A stretch of DNA of 64,000 nucleotides. Source: Daphnia carinata (Eukaryota; Arthropoda; Branchiopoda; Diplostraca; Daphniidae). Under the pieces are notes generated by a model. That model saw only the letters and a list, made by a program, of their open reading frames with translations, was not told the DNA's origin and searched no databases. The position numbers and the translations under genes are program-made. Within the stretch, counting starts at the first letter, position 1; every line of letters begins with the position of its first letter. Location: NCBI RefSeq assembly GCF_022539665.2, contig NC_081339.1, positions 5,508,017-5,572,016 of the forward strand, in the 5' to 3' direction. Of this stretch, positions 44,816 to 55,169 are shown piece by piece.

Positions 44816-45772
44816 ATGACACGTCCAGCGTGTTCCATCACCCGTCGGATGTGTGACATCAAGAAGCGCACCGTTCTAATGGCCCTGGCATTCTTGTTCA
44901 CACTCATTTTAGTTTACGTACGATTTTATGTTGATGCAAGGCTCACCATCACGTCTTACATCAGCAACTTGAGACAGGAGCATCGGAGAGCAGATGCTAA
45001 TTCACCCTCTTATTGGGACGCGTTGCTGGACTCGGACACGCTTACAGGTAACCAGATCATGGAATACTTCCTGTGGAGCAATCGACCATCATGCCAACTG
45101 GTACACGATTTCGGCGGTACGTTGTACGCGAACCCGTCAGGCATGGACGGCCAGAAATCAGTGTGCATCGATCCTCAAGTGGCACCCAAACCAGACGATT
45201 GTCTTGTTTACTCTTTCGGCATCAAGAACGAATGGTCTTTCGACGAACAAATGTCACATTACGGGTGTGAAGTGTTTGCTTTTGATCCGTCCATGGGCAA
45301 GGAGCCGCACGACCACATGCCTGGTGATGTCCATTTCTACAACTGGGGGATAGGAGATCGAGACAAGCACGAGGTTGACTCCAACTGGAAGATCAGGTCG
45401 CTTTCGTCCATTTACGAGGAGCTATCCGTCCGTCACGGCCGTAAGATCATCGACTATTTGAAAATGGATATCGAGGCTACCGAATGGCAAGTCCTGCCCG
45501 ATATCATTCGTTCCGGCATGTTGTCCAACATCCGTCAATTGGGCGTGGAAATTCATCTCGTCACGGACGCACCACTAGACAAGTATCGTGAGTTGGCTAA
45601 ACTGCTTAGGTCGATGGAGAACATGGGGATGGTGCGCTTCGATTCCGAATACAATCCGTGGTTTCTTGGCGATTTCGTACACCTTCAACTGTGGAAACAC
45701 ACGCAAGGCTACGAAATTGCGTGGTACAATGGCAATCTATCGCGCCCTGCAACACCTGCGTTCGTTTTTTAA
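44816..45772 (+). CDS. METTL24-like methyltransferase-domain protein, copy 2
   Basis: A single exon, 318 residues from ATG 44816 (context CAACAATG). The anchor is at about residues 20-38. The lumenal domain carries CLVYSFGIKNEWSFDEQM, YGCEVFAFDPSMG, IIDYLKMDIEATEWQVLP, GVEIHLVTDAPLDKYREL, MVRFDSEYNPW and YEIAWYN. It shares the single-exon build and order of motifs with the genes at 29129 and 57937. About 378 bases separate its ATG from that of the divergent Star-like gene, so two methyltransferase-fold genes may share a control region. It converges with the fucosyltransferase at 46032. Substrate unknown; a Golgi lumenal glycan is a guess from neighbours and anchor. Confidence 0.75.
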   Translation: MTRPACSITRRMCDIKKRTVLMALAFLFTLILVYVRFYVDARLTITSYISNLRQEHRRADANSPSYWDALLDSDTLTGNQIMEYFLWSNRPSCQLVHDFGGTLYANPSGMDGQKSVCIDPQVAPKPDDCLVYSFGIKNEWSFDEQMSHYGCEVFAFDPSMGKEPHDHMPGDVHFYNWGIGDRDKHEVDSNWKIRSLSSIYEELSVRHGRKIIDYLKMDIEATEWQVLPDIIRSGMLSNIRQLGVEIHLVTDAPLDKYRELAKLLRSMENMGMVRFDSEYNPWFLGDFVHLQLWKHTQGYEIAWYNGNLSRPATPAFVF

Positions 45773-46031
45773 GAACCTTTTGTGTCATTGTAATGAGTAC
45801 ATGTAATTTTTGTGTATACAAATTCCATGAACAAAGCACTTCAACAAATACATTAGTCTTTATTTCACTAGTTCACATTATAAGACATGCAAAGAAATTG
45901 ACAAATAAATCAATTGGCTTTCTTGACAAACTTCCAGCAATCGTCCTGGAGTTTCAAAAAAAGAAAAGGCATCATGCCAGATGGGATTATAGAAGAAAAA
46001 AGAAATTAAGTTGGCAGTGCCATGGTCCAAT

Positions 46032-47369
46032 TTAATCGACCACGACTCGCGATTTTTTCACCAGCCTTCTCCTACTGCTGTTGCTCTTGGATTTGTAATG
46101 AGGCCGGAAACATCGTCCTGGATGCCAATTGGGCAATAAACTCGGATAATATTTGATTTGGCCTTGGTCAGCGTGCAATTTCTGGCAGAGGTCGCAAAAG
46201 CCGTGATTGACCATATCTTGGAGATTGGACTCGACAACGTAATCATCCTTCCACCACAGGTACTCATTGTACAGCGTGTCGTTAGCGTCAAGCATTTTTA
46301 GGTAGTCGGCCAACTGACCCGGTTCGAATTCCAACGCGTCGATGTACGAATGTTCGGGCGCCAATTGGTCGTAATCGGCACCGCCGTAAACGACGGGCAC
46401 GATATTACGCAAGCTCATGATGTTGAAAAACTTCTCAGTTACGTATTCACTGCAGATGGCGTTCTCGAAGGACAGGTAGAATTTGTAATTGGATTCCAAC
46501 ATGTCGTAACATTCGGGCGTCGATGTCAACAGTTCGTGAGGTTGGCAGCGCAGACCAGAGCCGAGGTCGTGTTCGTCGCAAAAGCCGTACACGTCCACCT
46601 TCACGTGCTTCCTCAATCGCTTAATGTAATGTTCTCGACGTCCATCTGTCGTGCAGTGAGAAATCATGGCGGCCACAAGACTCTTCTTTTTCTTGTTTTT
46701 TTCATTGCAAATGGCATTGGTCGTGTCGGTGGTTTCATTGTTCATTTCAATCCTTTGGCAGTTGAGCTTTGCGTGAGTCTCTCTGATCCTCACCTGAACT
46801 TCGTCGCTGGTCGTTGGGGCCGATGGTTTCGGTCGGATCCTTCCGTATAGCAAAAGAACGTCCGAATCCATTCGGTAGGTCATTGTCCAGTTGAAATAAT
46901 TGTCGTATTCGGTAATGTTCATCGGCTCGATGGACGGTGGTGGTTCCTGAGTGAAAAAGACGAGTCGCTGTTTAGGCCGACGCTGGAAATGTGGCCGTTT
47001 GTTCATCCAGAATTCGTCGTTGAAATTGAGTAGAATAGCGTCGTAAGATTCGAGAGGACGGTCCGGGTACTGGTGTGGACTGTTGACGATTTCGCAGTCG
47101 CTAACTGGGCATCCGTGCTGGATGAAAGCGTCGTGTCCAGTACCGAAAATGGTCATCTCAGATCGTCTCGGTCCATTCCAGAAGAGGATCGTTTTGATTC
47201 GAGTTGGATTCCGTTTGCTATTCGTGTTCTGCTGTTGCAGCTGTTGCCACGAATGGTAGTAACGTTGCACGTAGTCCCAATCACCGTAACTAATGACGAG
47301 CATAATCAGCAGACTGTTGAGGAGGCCAATGGCCGTCAGTTTGACGAATCGTTCTCTGCTCGGACGCAT
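46032..47369 (-). CDS. GT10 alpha-1,3-fucosyltransferase, copy 3 (divergent)
   Basis: A single exon, 445 residues from ATG 47369. The anchor is at about residues 9-26. GT10 features: YFNWTMTYRMDSDVLLLYG (Met where its sisters have Arg), SLVAAMISHCTTDGRREHYI, NYKFYLSFENAICSEYVTEKFFN, VPVVYGGADYDQLAPEHSYI and GFCDLCQKL. A linker with Asn/Lys-rich sequence (about 185-215) and a basic tail (KSKSNSSRRRLVKKSR) set it apart from the other three. AWF in the SHC block is replaced by AAM. It is probably active, since the Glu and Lys/Arg of the GDP-fucose region are kept, but acceptor use may differ. It converges with the METTL24-like gene at 44816. Confidence 0.9.
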   Translation of the reverse strand: MRPSRERFVKLTAIGLLNSLLIMLVISYGDWDYVQRYYHSWQQLQQQNTNSKRNPTRIKTILFWNGPRRSEMTIFGTGHDAFIQHGCPVSDCEIVNSPHQYPDRPLESYDAILLNFNDEFWMNKRPHFQRRPKQRLVFFTQEPPPSIEPMNITEYDNYFNWTMTYRMDSDVLLLYGRIRPKPSAPTTSDEVQVRIRETHAKLNCQRIEMNNETTDTTNAICNEKNKKKKSLVAAMISHCTTDGRREHYIKRLRKHVKVDVYGFCDEHDLGSGLRCQPHELLTSTPECYDMLESNYKFYLSFENAICSEYVTEKFFNIMSLRNIVPVVYGGADYDQLAPEHSYIDALEFEPGQLADYLKMLDANDTLYNEYLWWKDDYVVESNLQDMVNHGFCDLCQKLHADQGQIKYYPSLLPNWHPGRCFRPHYKSKSNSSRRRLVKKSRVVVD

Positions 47370-48500
47370 GAAGAAGAAACACTGGGGATAAGCTGGCCGA
47401 TTGTTGTTGAGATGCCCTGGAGATCAGTCACGAACTGATTCAATATAGGAATCCCCAGTTTTATCCTTTCAATTTTCAATGTCCACAAGTGATGGAATCA
47501 GAATGGTAAAAGAAAATCATTGAACATCGCCAACTGGTCAAAATCACAAAGCCAGAAGAATTGTGAAAACTGCCAGAGTCGACGACGAGTTGTTTTCTTC
47601 TGCACGCGATTCTTCTTCTTCATTCCTTATTTTTCTTTCTTGTTGTTGTCTGTGTTTGGCTTTTAGGTGTCTGATTTCATGACCCGTCACACAGCCCCAG
47701 AAAGTTCGTTGACTTCCCTTAACAAGCTCTTGTTTCTCATTTGGCGATGGGAAATCTGTCCAGCAACTGGAGAAATTGTGTTTTTGTTTTTTTTAACAAG
47801 CGCATCGCGTTTGTTTGTCAGTAACACGGAGATGTTATGTTGGCACGCGTTTGGGCCTAACATAATAAATTTTAAAAAAAACCTCCCCCTTTCCATAGGT
47901 GCGTATCTGAATCAATGCAGTGTGAGATCACTGATATTCGTTCAATGCCTCCGGACAGCTTCCCCACTATTATTAGGGTTGTTTTGACGTCTGTACAGCT
48001 ACTGACTCAACACGTTGCATGACTGACATACCAACAAAAGATAACATGGCCTCCCAACATTGAAACGGATTACTTTTAATGGCATTTTAATCATGGGCTA
48101 CCAGTGCCCTTGATGTATCTATAGTGCCCTGCATAATCATTGTGGGCAGTTACAACGAAAAGGTGGGTAAACAAGATTCTCTGACCCTGGACGAAGGCGA
48201 AAAGGTAATTAGGTTCTACGTGCAAGGACTGCGTGCCTGAGGAGACACGTCCAATTCAGTACATCGATGACATTGCGCCTGGAAACGTGATCCCTTCCGC
48301 GTTACGCGCAACAGCCACGTAGACTGTTACAGTTTACCTTGGCTGAAGAGAAGGTTTGCCTCGAGTTCTTTCAACTCTGAACAAGTGATTGTTCAATCTT
48401 TGTTCTAATCGTTGTCTAGATTTTGTGGACTCTCGTATTAGCCGACCCTGCAGAACTTTCGCCATTGCTCGCTTACGCCTCGCTAGATTGGAAAAACACT
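47370..48500. other. Intergenic region between divergent fucosyltransferase genes
   Basis: Upstream of the minus-strand gene at 46032 and the plus-strand gene at 48501. A short coding-like string (PCIIIVGSYNEKVGKQDSLT, about 48128-48187, open to a stop at 48238) has no partner exon that I could find. The rest has no coding signature. Confidence 0.4.
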
Positions 48501-49794
48501 ATGACAAGACGAACGTTTACCTATTGCTACCTGATTTGCATAGCAGTTCTGTTTACAGCCTGGGTAATGGTCAAATCCTACAAAGAGCTTCCAGCTACCC
48601 ATCGCTGGAACTTGGCCTTCTCCTCCGATATCCTTCACTCGGCATCGGCTTACTCGAAGCAAAAGGTTTGCTTCAACGTCTCATTGAATATAGTCAACTG
48701 CCTATTCGTCAGATGATTGTCTAATTGAATTTTAAACCAAACTTACTTAGGCAGACAAAGGTGGTGATGATTATGCTCAACCTGACATCCAGCAACGAGA
48801 ATTATCAAACAAATTATTGGCAAGCAATAAGAACAGCACGTCTGGTGCGTTGAAACTCATCCTGATGTGGAGTACGTGGATGACGACTATGGCCGACGAA
48901 CCGCTGGTCAAGGCCCGTTGCCCAGTCACGTCGTGTCTTTTCACGTCAGACATGTCGCTCCTTCGTCAAAGCGACGTCGTTGTTTTGTACATCGACACGC
49001 TGACGGATTTCCCGACGAACCGTCAAGCGCATCAGCGTTTCGTTTTTGCCCAGCTCGAATCGCCTACCAACACAAAAGTGGACACCATCAACGACCCTCG
49101 TCTTCGTTACGACTATTTCAACTGGACCATGACTTATCGCAGAGACTCCGACATTCTCCTTCGTGATTATTATGGCTCTCTGGTGAAAATGAGCAATCAA
49201 ACAAGAACAGATAAGAACAACGTCTCCTTCATAAGGACCAAAACAAAATTAGTGGCTTGGTTTGTGGCCCACTGTTCAACGCCCATCCGCAGGGAGGAAT
49301 ACGTTCGCCAATTGAGCCAGTTCGTGACGGTGGACGTCTTTGGTCAGTGCGGCAAAGAATGCCCGACCAATTGCGATGACATGCTGCGCTCCGATTACAA
49401 GTTCTACCTGGCCTTTGAGAATTCGTGGTGTCCAGACTACGTGACGGAGAAGTTGATCCGGCCGCTTGTGTACGACGCCGTGCCGATCGTCTTGGGCGGC
49501 GCCGATTACAGCCGTTTCGCACCTCCGCATTCTTACATCAACGTTCGTGATTTTGGCTCTGCTAAGGAACTGGCTGACTATTTGATGCTACTAGACAAAT
49601 CGGATGATCTTTACGCGCGTTACTTTGACTGGAAACGAGACTACGACGTCAACCTGCTCGATTTGTCCGGTTGGTGCGACCTGTGTCGAATGGCACACGA
49701 TGATTCTCTGCCGCACAAAACCTACCGAGACATTAAACAGTGGTGGATGGAGGACGGTGGAGAATGCGAAACGAATTCCACCAAATATTACTGA
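48501..49794 (+). CDS. GT10 alpha-1,3-fucosyltransferase, copy 4
   Basis: Two exons, 48501-48665 and 48751-49794, in phase 0; 402 residues. Exon 1 holds the short basic tail and anchor (TYCYLICIAVLFTAWVMV, about 7-24). Exon 2 holds the stem and the catalytic domain: LILMWSTWMTTMADEP, CPVTSCLFTSDMSLL, FNWTMTYRRDSDI, KLVAWFVAHCSTPIRREEYVRQ, DYKFYLAFENSWCPDYVTEKLIR, VPIVLGGADYSRFAPPHSYI, GWCDLCRMAHDDSLPHKTY. It is closest to the enzyme at 32144, with which it shares CPVTSC/CPVTAC and the whole C-terminal block. That sister has no intron in the matching place, so an intron was gained here or lost there. Confidence 0.9.
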
Positions 49795-50195
49795 TTGTTT
49801 TTGAGGCTGTTTGATTTTGCGTACGTGAATCTTTCAGACGTTAAATAAACGGACGACATGCCCAATTAAAAAGAACGTCGGCCACCGGTGATAAGGAAAA
49901 CGTATCGTTCCTCTTTGTTTGCAAGTGACGCGTGAATCTGTCCTAGTTCTTGCCTGTATCGTTTGTGATGCAACAGGACTGTGGCCTCGTGCGAGAAAAA
50001 GAAATGAATCCAATCAACTTACGATTGGAGGGCTTCGAATGTCTTGCAAAGGATAGCCACTCCGCCTCTGGCCAAGACCGCTGCGTTCACGTTGCATGGC
50101 AAGCGTTCGTCCATCTGTTGAAAGACGAAAAGTACCAGTCACAAAAGCAAGGCGGCCGCCGGTTTTCATATTCCCGATTTTCAATTCGTCACTTG
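49795..50195. other. Intergenic, 3' end of fucosyltransferase copy 4 and leader of the next gene
   Basis: AATAAA near 49843 is the probable poly(A) signal. The following frame is open from 49950 and joins the SGNH gene, but an upstream start there would place about 80 residues before the anchor. Confidence 0.4.
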
Positions 50196-51591
50196 ATGTC
50201 TGATTTTCGGTTGGATCGTCCATCTGTGATGTTTGCTTCCAGTTCAGTAGCTCACTATTCGTTCATACACGTCATAGTGCTCTTGGTTATGACCGTCATC
50301 GTGGCACTGTCGCTTCGTTCGGCAATGTCGATGAAGCTAACCGTTCGTTTTATTGGAAGAAACAGATTTGCCGATGACGGGCATTCCCTCAATGGCACAG
50401 CAGCAGACGATTACTTCAATCGCCGTTACTTTGACATCAAAAATGACTTGATCAGCCACGATGACGGCGACGAATTCAATCGAGGCCAAATGCCCAGCAT
50501 CAAGATGTACACGAAAGAAGATGTGGTCCAATGTTTCGACTTGCTATCATCGTCCCGCCAAAGCGGAAACCAACGGCCAATGCATTTTGCTTTCGTCGGA
50601 GATTCGACCGTTCGCCAACACTTTGTCAGCTTCCTCAAAGTACTCGTTCCATCAACGTTTAGTTTCAAAATGTGTGATCGGTCATTTTTGGTTGTCCGTT
50701 ATTCAATTGTTTGCCCCTTTCTGACGGTCATGGCACTGGAAATGGCAGTGGATTCCCGACTACGATCGCAGGACAACGGCGAGCAACGCGTCAGCGTTTG
50801 CTGAATACTACTTCCACGAGGACCGTAATTTGACGAGCGCCCTTCAAAATAGCCTAAGAGTATCTTTTTATTGGCGCGATCTCATCAGAGAAGAGGTGCT
50901 AGCCGATTTCGAACGATGGTCATCGGCGAGCAACCCAACGTCGCCCGACTTTATCCTATTAGGTAACAGCAAGCTTCCGTGTGCGACAGCATTGCTCTTT
51001 ATTGACAGTGTCAGTCTTTTAACTTTGCACAAAGATGGATGACGAATTTAAGAAACCATTCTGTGCGTCTTTGACGGACACCGCAGGAATAACGGCCCAC
51101 CACGTAGGCACCAACGACGTCAGCCCCGATTTGGAGACGTTCGTCAGCCTGTTGGAAGGCGAGCTGCTACCGCTAATCAAAAAGAGTCTGGCTGCTCATC
51201 CGCAACAGAAAATCGTGTGGCTGCATCAGAGCCGAACAGTCGAAGAAATGACTCCCGATTTTTACGACATCTACGCCGACGACATCGATAAATACAACAA
51301 GGAGATTCGTCGCGTTTTTCGGTATAAAACCTAAGTAGAAACTGGTCGTACATGGGCGATGAAATGCTATGTTTTCCAACTGAACGCAGTGGCACGGGCG
51401 TGATCATCTGGGATTCCATCAACGCGATCGTAGAAGAAAATGTGCGGGCGTGTGACCTGACGGCATTTGAGCGCCGCGACCGAAAGATGTACCTGAGTTG
51501 TTACGATTTCATCCATCCAGGATTCAGGGCCGTATCGTTGGGAGGCCAGCTGATCTTCAATCACCTTTGCAAAATCGACGATGTTTATTGA
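50196..51591 (+). CDS. Membrane-anchored SGNH protein like the catalytic domain of CASD1, copy 2
   Basis: Exons 50196-50639, 50749-50962, 51108-51321 and 51390-51591, in phase; 357 residues. ATG 50196 (MSDFRLDRPS) is chosen because it places the anchor (FIHVIVLLVMTVIVALSL) near residues 20-40; the frame is open back to an ATG at 49950. The nucleophile block is MHFAFVGDSTVRQHFVSFLK. Later blocks are PDYDR, SFYWRDLI, KIVWLHQSRTV, GVIIWDSINAIVEENV, and a D-x-x-H in SCYDFIHPGF. The junction before TNDVSPDLETF is less certain than the others. Intron 1 and the last intron sit at the same places as in the paralog at 40207. As there, no multi-span acyltransferase part follows. Confidence 0.65.
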
Positions 51592-52415
51592 ACTCGCTTC
51601 ATAGTACCGATGCAGCTCAGTTGTATTTCGCATAGCAACACGTAGCAACAGTATATGTGTGTATGACAATCGAATCGAGACAGTTTTCTTTTTGTTTCAT
51701 CCCTTACAAAAAAACAAAAACAAAAAAAGAACTTCAGGCATCAAACATTGAAAGCAGATGAAAATAGAGCCACAAAGAAGTTGAGCCATCTGTATTGATG
51801 CAAAATACAGACGGCACGGTGTTAGGTAGCATTATTGTTGTTAATCGACCGGCGAATGGTAAAACCTGGAATTGAACTAAGCCAAGTCGGTATAAATAAT
51901 CGCCCTTCTTGTTCCCTGATAGCAGCACAGCGACGAAGGAAGACTTTGTATAGACAACATAAAACATGACACCGCAATTGGCTTGGGCAGAACATTTCTA
52001 ATTGGTATGGATAGCTGATCATTCCGTTGTTGCTGTGCCATTTTGAAATAGCTCATGTCTATATAGCATCGAGAAACATAGTTTTTCAATATATACACGG
52101 GATATAAATACAGTGTATTTGTTTGATTTCATATTTGCCATCTACACGATATTGAGTCCTGCACAATACGACGGGTATCTCCCGCTTGGCTATTTCATTC
52201 TTCTTTCTCTTTTGCACGAAAAGGATGCGTAAAGGAGAAAAAATAAATAAATCAATAAATCAATAAATAAATAAAATATATAAGACAATAAAGAAAACCG
52301 TTTGTTAGGCTTGTACACGGATTGGAGACGACACAACCCTTCCACTTGTATTCATGTGCATGAGCTGACTAAACGAGAGCTGGATACCAAACAGGCTGGT
52401 TGCTGCCTGGTTTCA
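51592..52415. other. Intergenic region between converging genes
   Basis: 3' flanks of the SGNH gene (plus) and a GT31 gene (minus), with an AATAAATC-type simple repeat at about 52240-52275. No gene is seen. Confidence 0.45.
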
Positions 52416-54091
52416 TCATAAAATTACGTCGTCATCTCCGATGACGCACTGGGGTTTGTTGCGATAGAAATCCCCGATGAGCAGGTGAGAATCGTGTTGA
52501 GAGATCGTAACCCAGGCGAGAACTAGAGTGAGATCGCAAACGCCAGGTAGTTCCACGTCGAGGATGCTGGTTTAAGGAATCGAGTGAACGCCGTACGGTT
52601 TAGAAAGATGTGAGCTCAAGTTACATCTATCAACAGCATTTCAAGTCACCTGAATGAGCCGGATGGAAAACGGAGTTCGATGCCAGCTTTCTCGGTGCAC
52701 AGGCCAGTGTAGTACGTATCGTCGAAAGGTATCATAGGTATCGTCTGAAACGCAGCCAATAACGGTATGATTGTGCTTCCGGTCATCAAGACAGCAGCTC
52801 CATTAAAGTAATGAGGATATTCCTTCCAAGGCCATTCCTCAAATGAAACGTTCCATTTGCCTTCTTAAAAGAAAAAGAGAAATAATAATAATAATAATAA
52901 TACGAAAGGTTTCTTTTTTTTTTCCATTGACAATTTGTGTAGTCTATACGGTGTTGACACATGCAGCTAAACGTATGACATCAGTTTGGCTGAAATATGA
53001 GTTTGCCAGTCTATACCTCGATTAACGTCGTAATTTCCCGGAGACGAGCCGAACATGATTTGATCAGAGCGACGATAGGCCTGAACGAAACGAGAGAGGC
53101 TGTGCACGTTAACGTAGACGTCATCGTCGACTTTAAGAAGGAAGTCGAATTGAGCAGCGCAAAATCTGTACAACCAGTTAAACAGACTAGCCACTTTCAA
53201 TGTCACGTTTCTGTCAGAATCGATCAGCTCAGTCTGGATGATATCGCCGTACAACAGACTCTCTTCTTCAATACGACGTTGAGTCATCGCGTCGTCGTTT
53301 CGCGGCGATCCTACGAAGAAAGCCAAACCAACAATACCAATCAAGCCGTTGTTTTCATTATGAGTTGGTAAACGTTTAGCCCAAGTCTGTCGAATCAGAT
53401 TTCGTTTTTCAAAATTGGACGGAGCTGAATCGATGGCGACGAAAAGAGTTCGATTGGCAGCCGCCACTTCACGGCACGCAGCGTGAGTGATGCGGTAGTT
53501 GAAAGACAGGACGTCGTTGACGACGGCACCGAATTCCGGTTTGAGTGGCTCCACATCAGCCAATGGTGATAGACGTAGACGAGCCACTGCGTATTGGATA
53601 TAGTTCTCCACGCCCGGATAAGGAGTGCCACGCAAAGCGGTGGCCATGTAATCGAATAACGCGTGACTCACCGTCACCTGCGAGCTATTACTTCGGAAAA
53701 CATTTCCTTCGTCTCTATTGAACGTTTTCCCGTATCGGCTAGCGTGTCTTCTTCTTCGCCGTCTTTCACGTTCATATTGTTTGACCTTTAGAATGAACGT
53801 TGGGCTGTGCAACAAGGAGATTTCGCTTTCAGCCAGGCACGCGTTCAGTTTCGATTCGAGCATTGATTTGTCTTGCATTAATCGGTTCTTCGTTTCAGCT
53901 GTTGGCTGCTCCGCCTCGCCGTGGCCACTCGTTTTCGCTTCGCGATTCATTGCGTATAATAAATTCATCGTGAGAAAATTGAACACGATGATGAGCGTGG
54001 GCAGTAACGAGAGGGGAACAACAACGACACGGGGAAGTTTAGACAATCGGCGTGCACCTGAGAATGGCATTGCCACGCTCGAATGGTTCAT
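52416..54091 (-). CDS. GT31 beta-1,3-glycosyltransferase, copy 1
   Basis: Minus-strand exons 54091-53017, 52860-52650 and 52566-52416; 478 residues. The frame continues upstream of ATG 54091 only to a TTG. The anchor is at about residues 22-45. A long stem follows with a part shared by all three GT31 genes here (YPGVENY..YAVARL.LSPL.DV.PL). The Galactosyl_T domain has FVAIDSAPSNFEKRNLIRQTW, GDIIQTELIDSDRNVTLK, FDFLLKVDDDVYVN (DDD metal site), WNVSFEEWPWKEYP, and DDTYYTGLC in place of the usual EDVY.G. A Cys-rich C-terminal tail follows. Family enzymes add Gal, GalNAc or GlcNAc beta-1,3 in the Golgi. EDVY changed to DDTY is a conservative change at a key acidic site. Confidence 0.85.
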
Positions 54092-54341
54092 TCTATCTAC
54101 TCTGTGAGCAGGCGCGTCCAATTGGCAACCTTTATTTAAAAAAGGAAAAGAAAACTATGCATGTAATATAGGCAAATCAAAAGTTGGTGCGTGTAGGGCT
54201 ATGTCGCCAAAGTTTTGTGACCGTAGTATTGACGTGCGTTTACACAGGTAGCGTTACAGTATAAACTGCTACGACGATTACGGGTCTAGACGATTACATT
54301 TCTTCAAACACACAAAACTAATGGATGTTTCAGTTACAAAT

Positions 54342-54491
54342 CTATGGACTTTGCGAGACTTGTTGAACTGTGACTTTGCCAACCAGCACTGGCAGAGGTC
54401 GCGCACCGTGTGCCCACGCGTCCCAATACTTGACGGTGAACTCTTCCGATTCGTCTATAGCCGTGATTAGCTCTAGAATGAGCAACGCCAT
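54342..54491 (-). CDS. Possible small gene or relic exon, 49 residues
   Basis: Minus-strand frame from ATG 54491, open further upstream to about 54545, ending TAG at 54342. The peptide (MALLILELITAIDESEEFTV, then KYWDAWAHGARPLPVLVGKV, then TVQQVSQSP) has a protein-like composition and codon use like neighbouring real exons. I recognise no family. It lies upstream of GT31 copy 1 on the same strand. It could be the last exon of an unseen gene, a small protein, or a decayed fragment. Confidence 0.25.
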   Translation of the reverse strand: MALLILELITAIDESEEFTVKYWDAWAHGARPLPVLVGKVTVQQVSQSP

Positions 54492-55169
54492 AGGAGCAGG
54501 TCGAAGCCTGTGCTGGATTACACAGGCTTTGATAGAAATACAGTACTACGTAGACCAGTTGTTGTGTCTTGCGGCAAGTTGCTCGATATCCCCACACCGT
54601 CTTTATTTGGGCAACTTCAGCTGTTTGCGAACTATCGAACGAACCAACGACCTTTCAATAGACAAAAACAAAAAAAAAAAGAAAATCAAAACATATAGTT
54701 AGGTGTGTCATCAATTATAAATAAAAGCTCGAGCCAACGGCTTTTTTCACGTGATGCCTCAAAATGGATTGAATATAAAATTGACTTGACTTTGCTCCGG
54801 GGTTGAACTGGACGAATAGAACAGGAGAAGTCCCGGTCATACTTCGACCGCTGCCTCAAGCCAATGCATTTCTTGGTTCTGTTTCTCAGACGTGATTCGT
54901 CTGCTTTTTTCACAACATCATGTCAGTTACAACAGAAGTTTTTCTAACAAAAAAAAAACAAAAAAACAAAAAGCCCTCAAGAAAAACGATGACGTCTGAA
55001 AAACAGGAGAAGCTGCCGGGTTGCTACGCGAAACATTCCGCCATAGGTTCATGGCGCCAATCTCGTATAAGGCTATATCATATTTCAACCTTGTGTTCGA
55101 ACGATTTCAAAGCTAGTTGATCCAGTCGTTCCTCTCCGCCACCATCATAGCCTCCTCGTCGTTAACGAA
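54492..55169. other. Intergenic region before GT31 copy 2
   Basis: AT-rich, with no other protein-like frame on either strand. The region directly before 55170 should hold the promoter of GT31 copy 2; GGCTATATCA near 55068 is a weak TATA candidate. Confidence 0.4.

Noticed and set aside
48128-48330. Coding-like strings (VGSYNEKVGKQDSLTL and, in another frame, RPIQYIDDIAPGNVIP)
   Set aside because: They are in different frames, with stops between, and no splice pair of reasonable length joins them. A decayed exon is possible but unsupported.
54092-54121. TTG start extending GT31 copy 1
   Set aside because: TTG is not a likely nuclear start codon; ATG 54091 follows in frame and keeps the anchor intact. 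The same reasoning was applied to the TTG at 34521.
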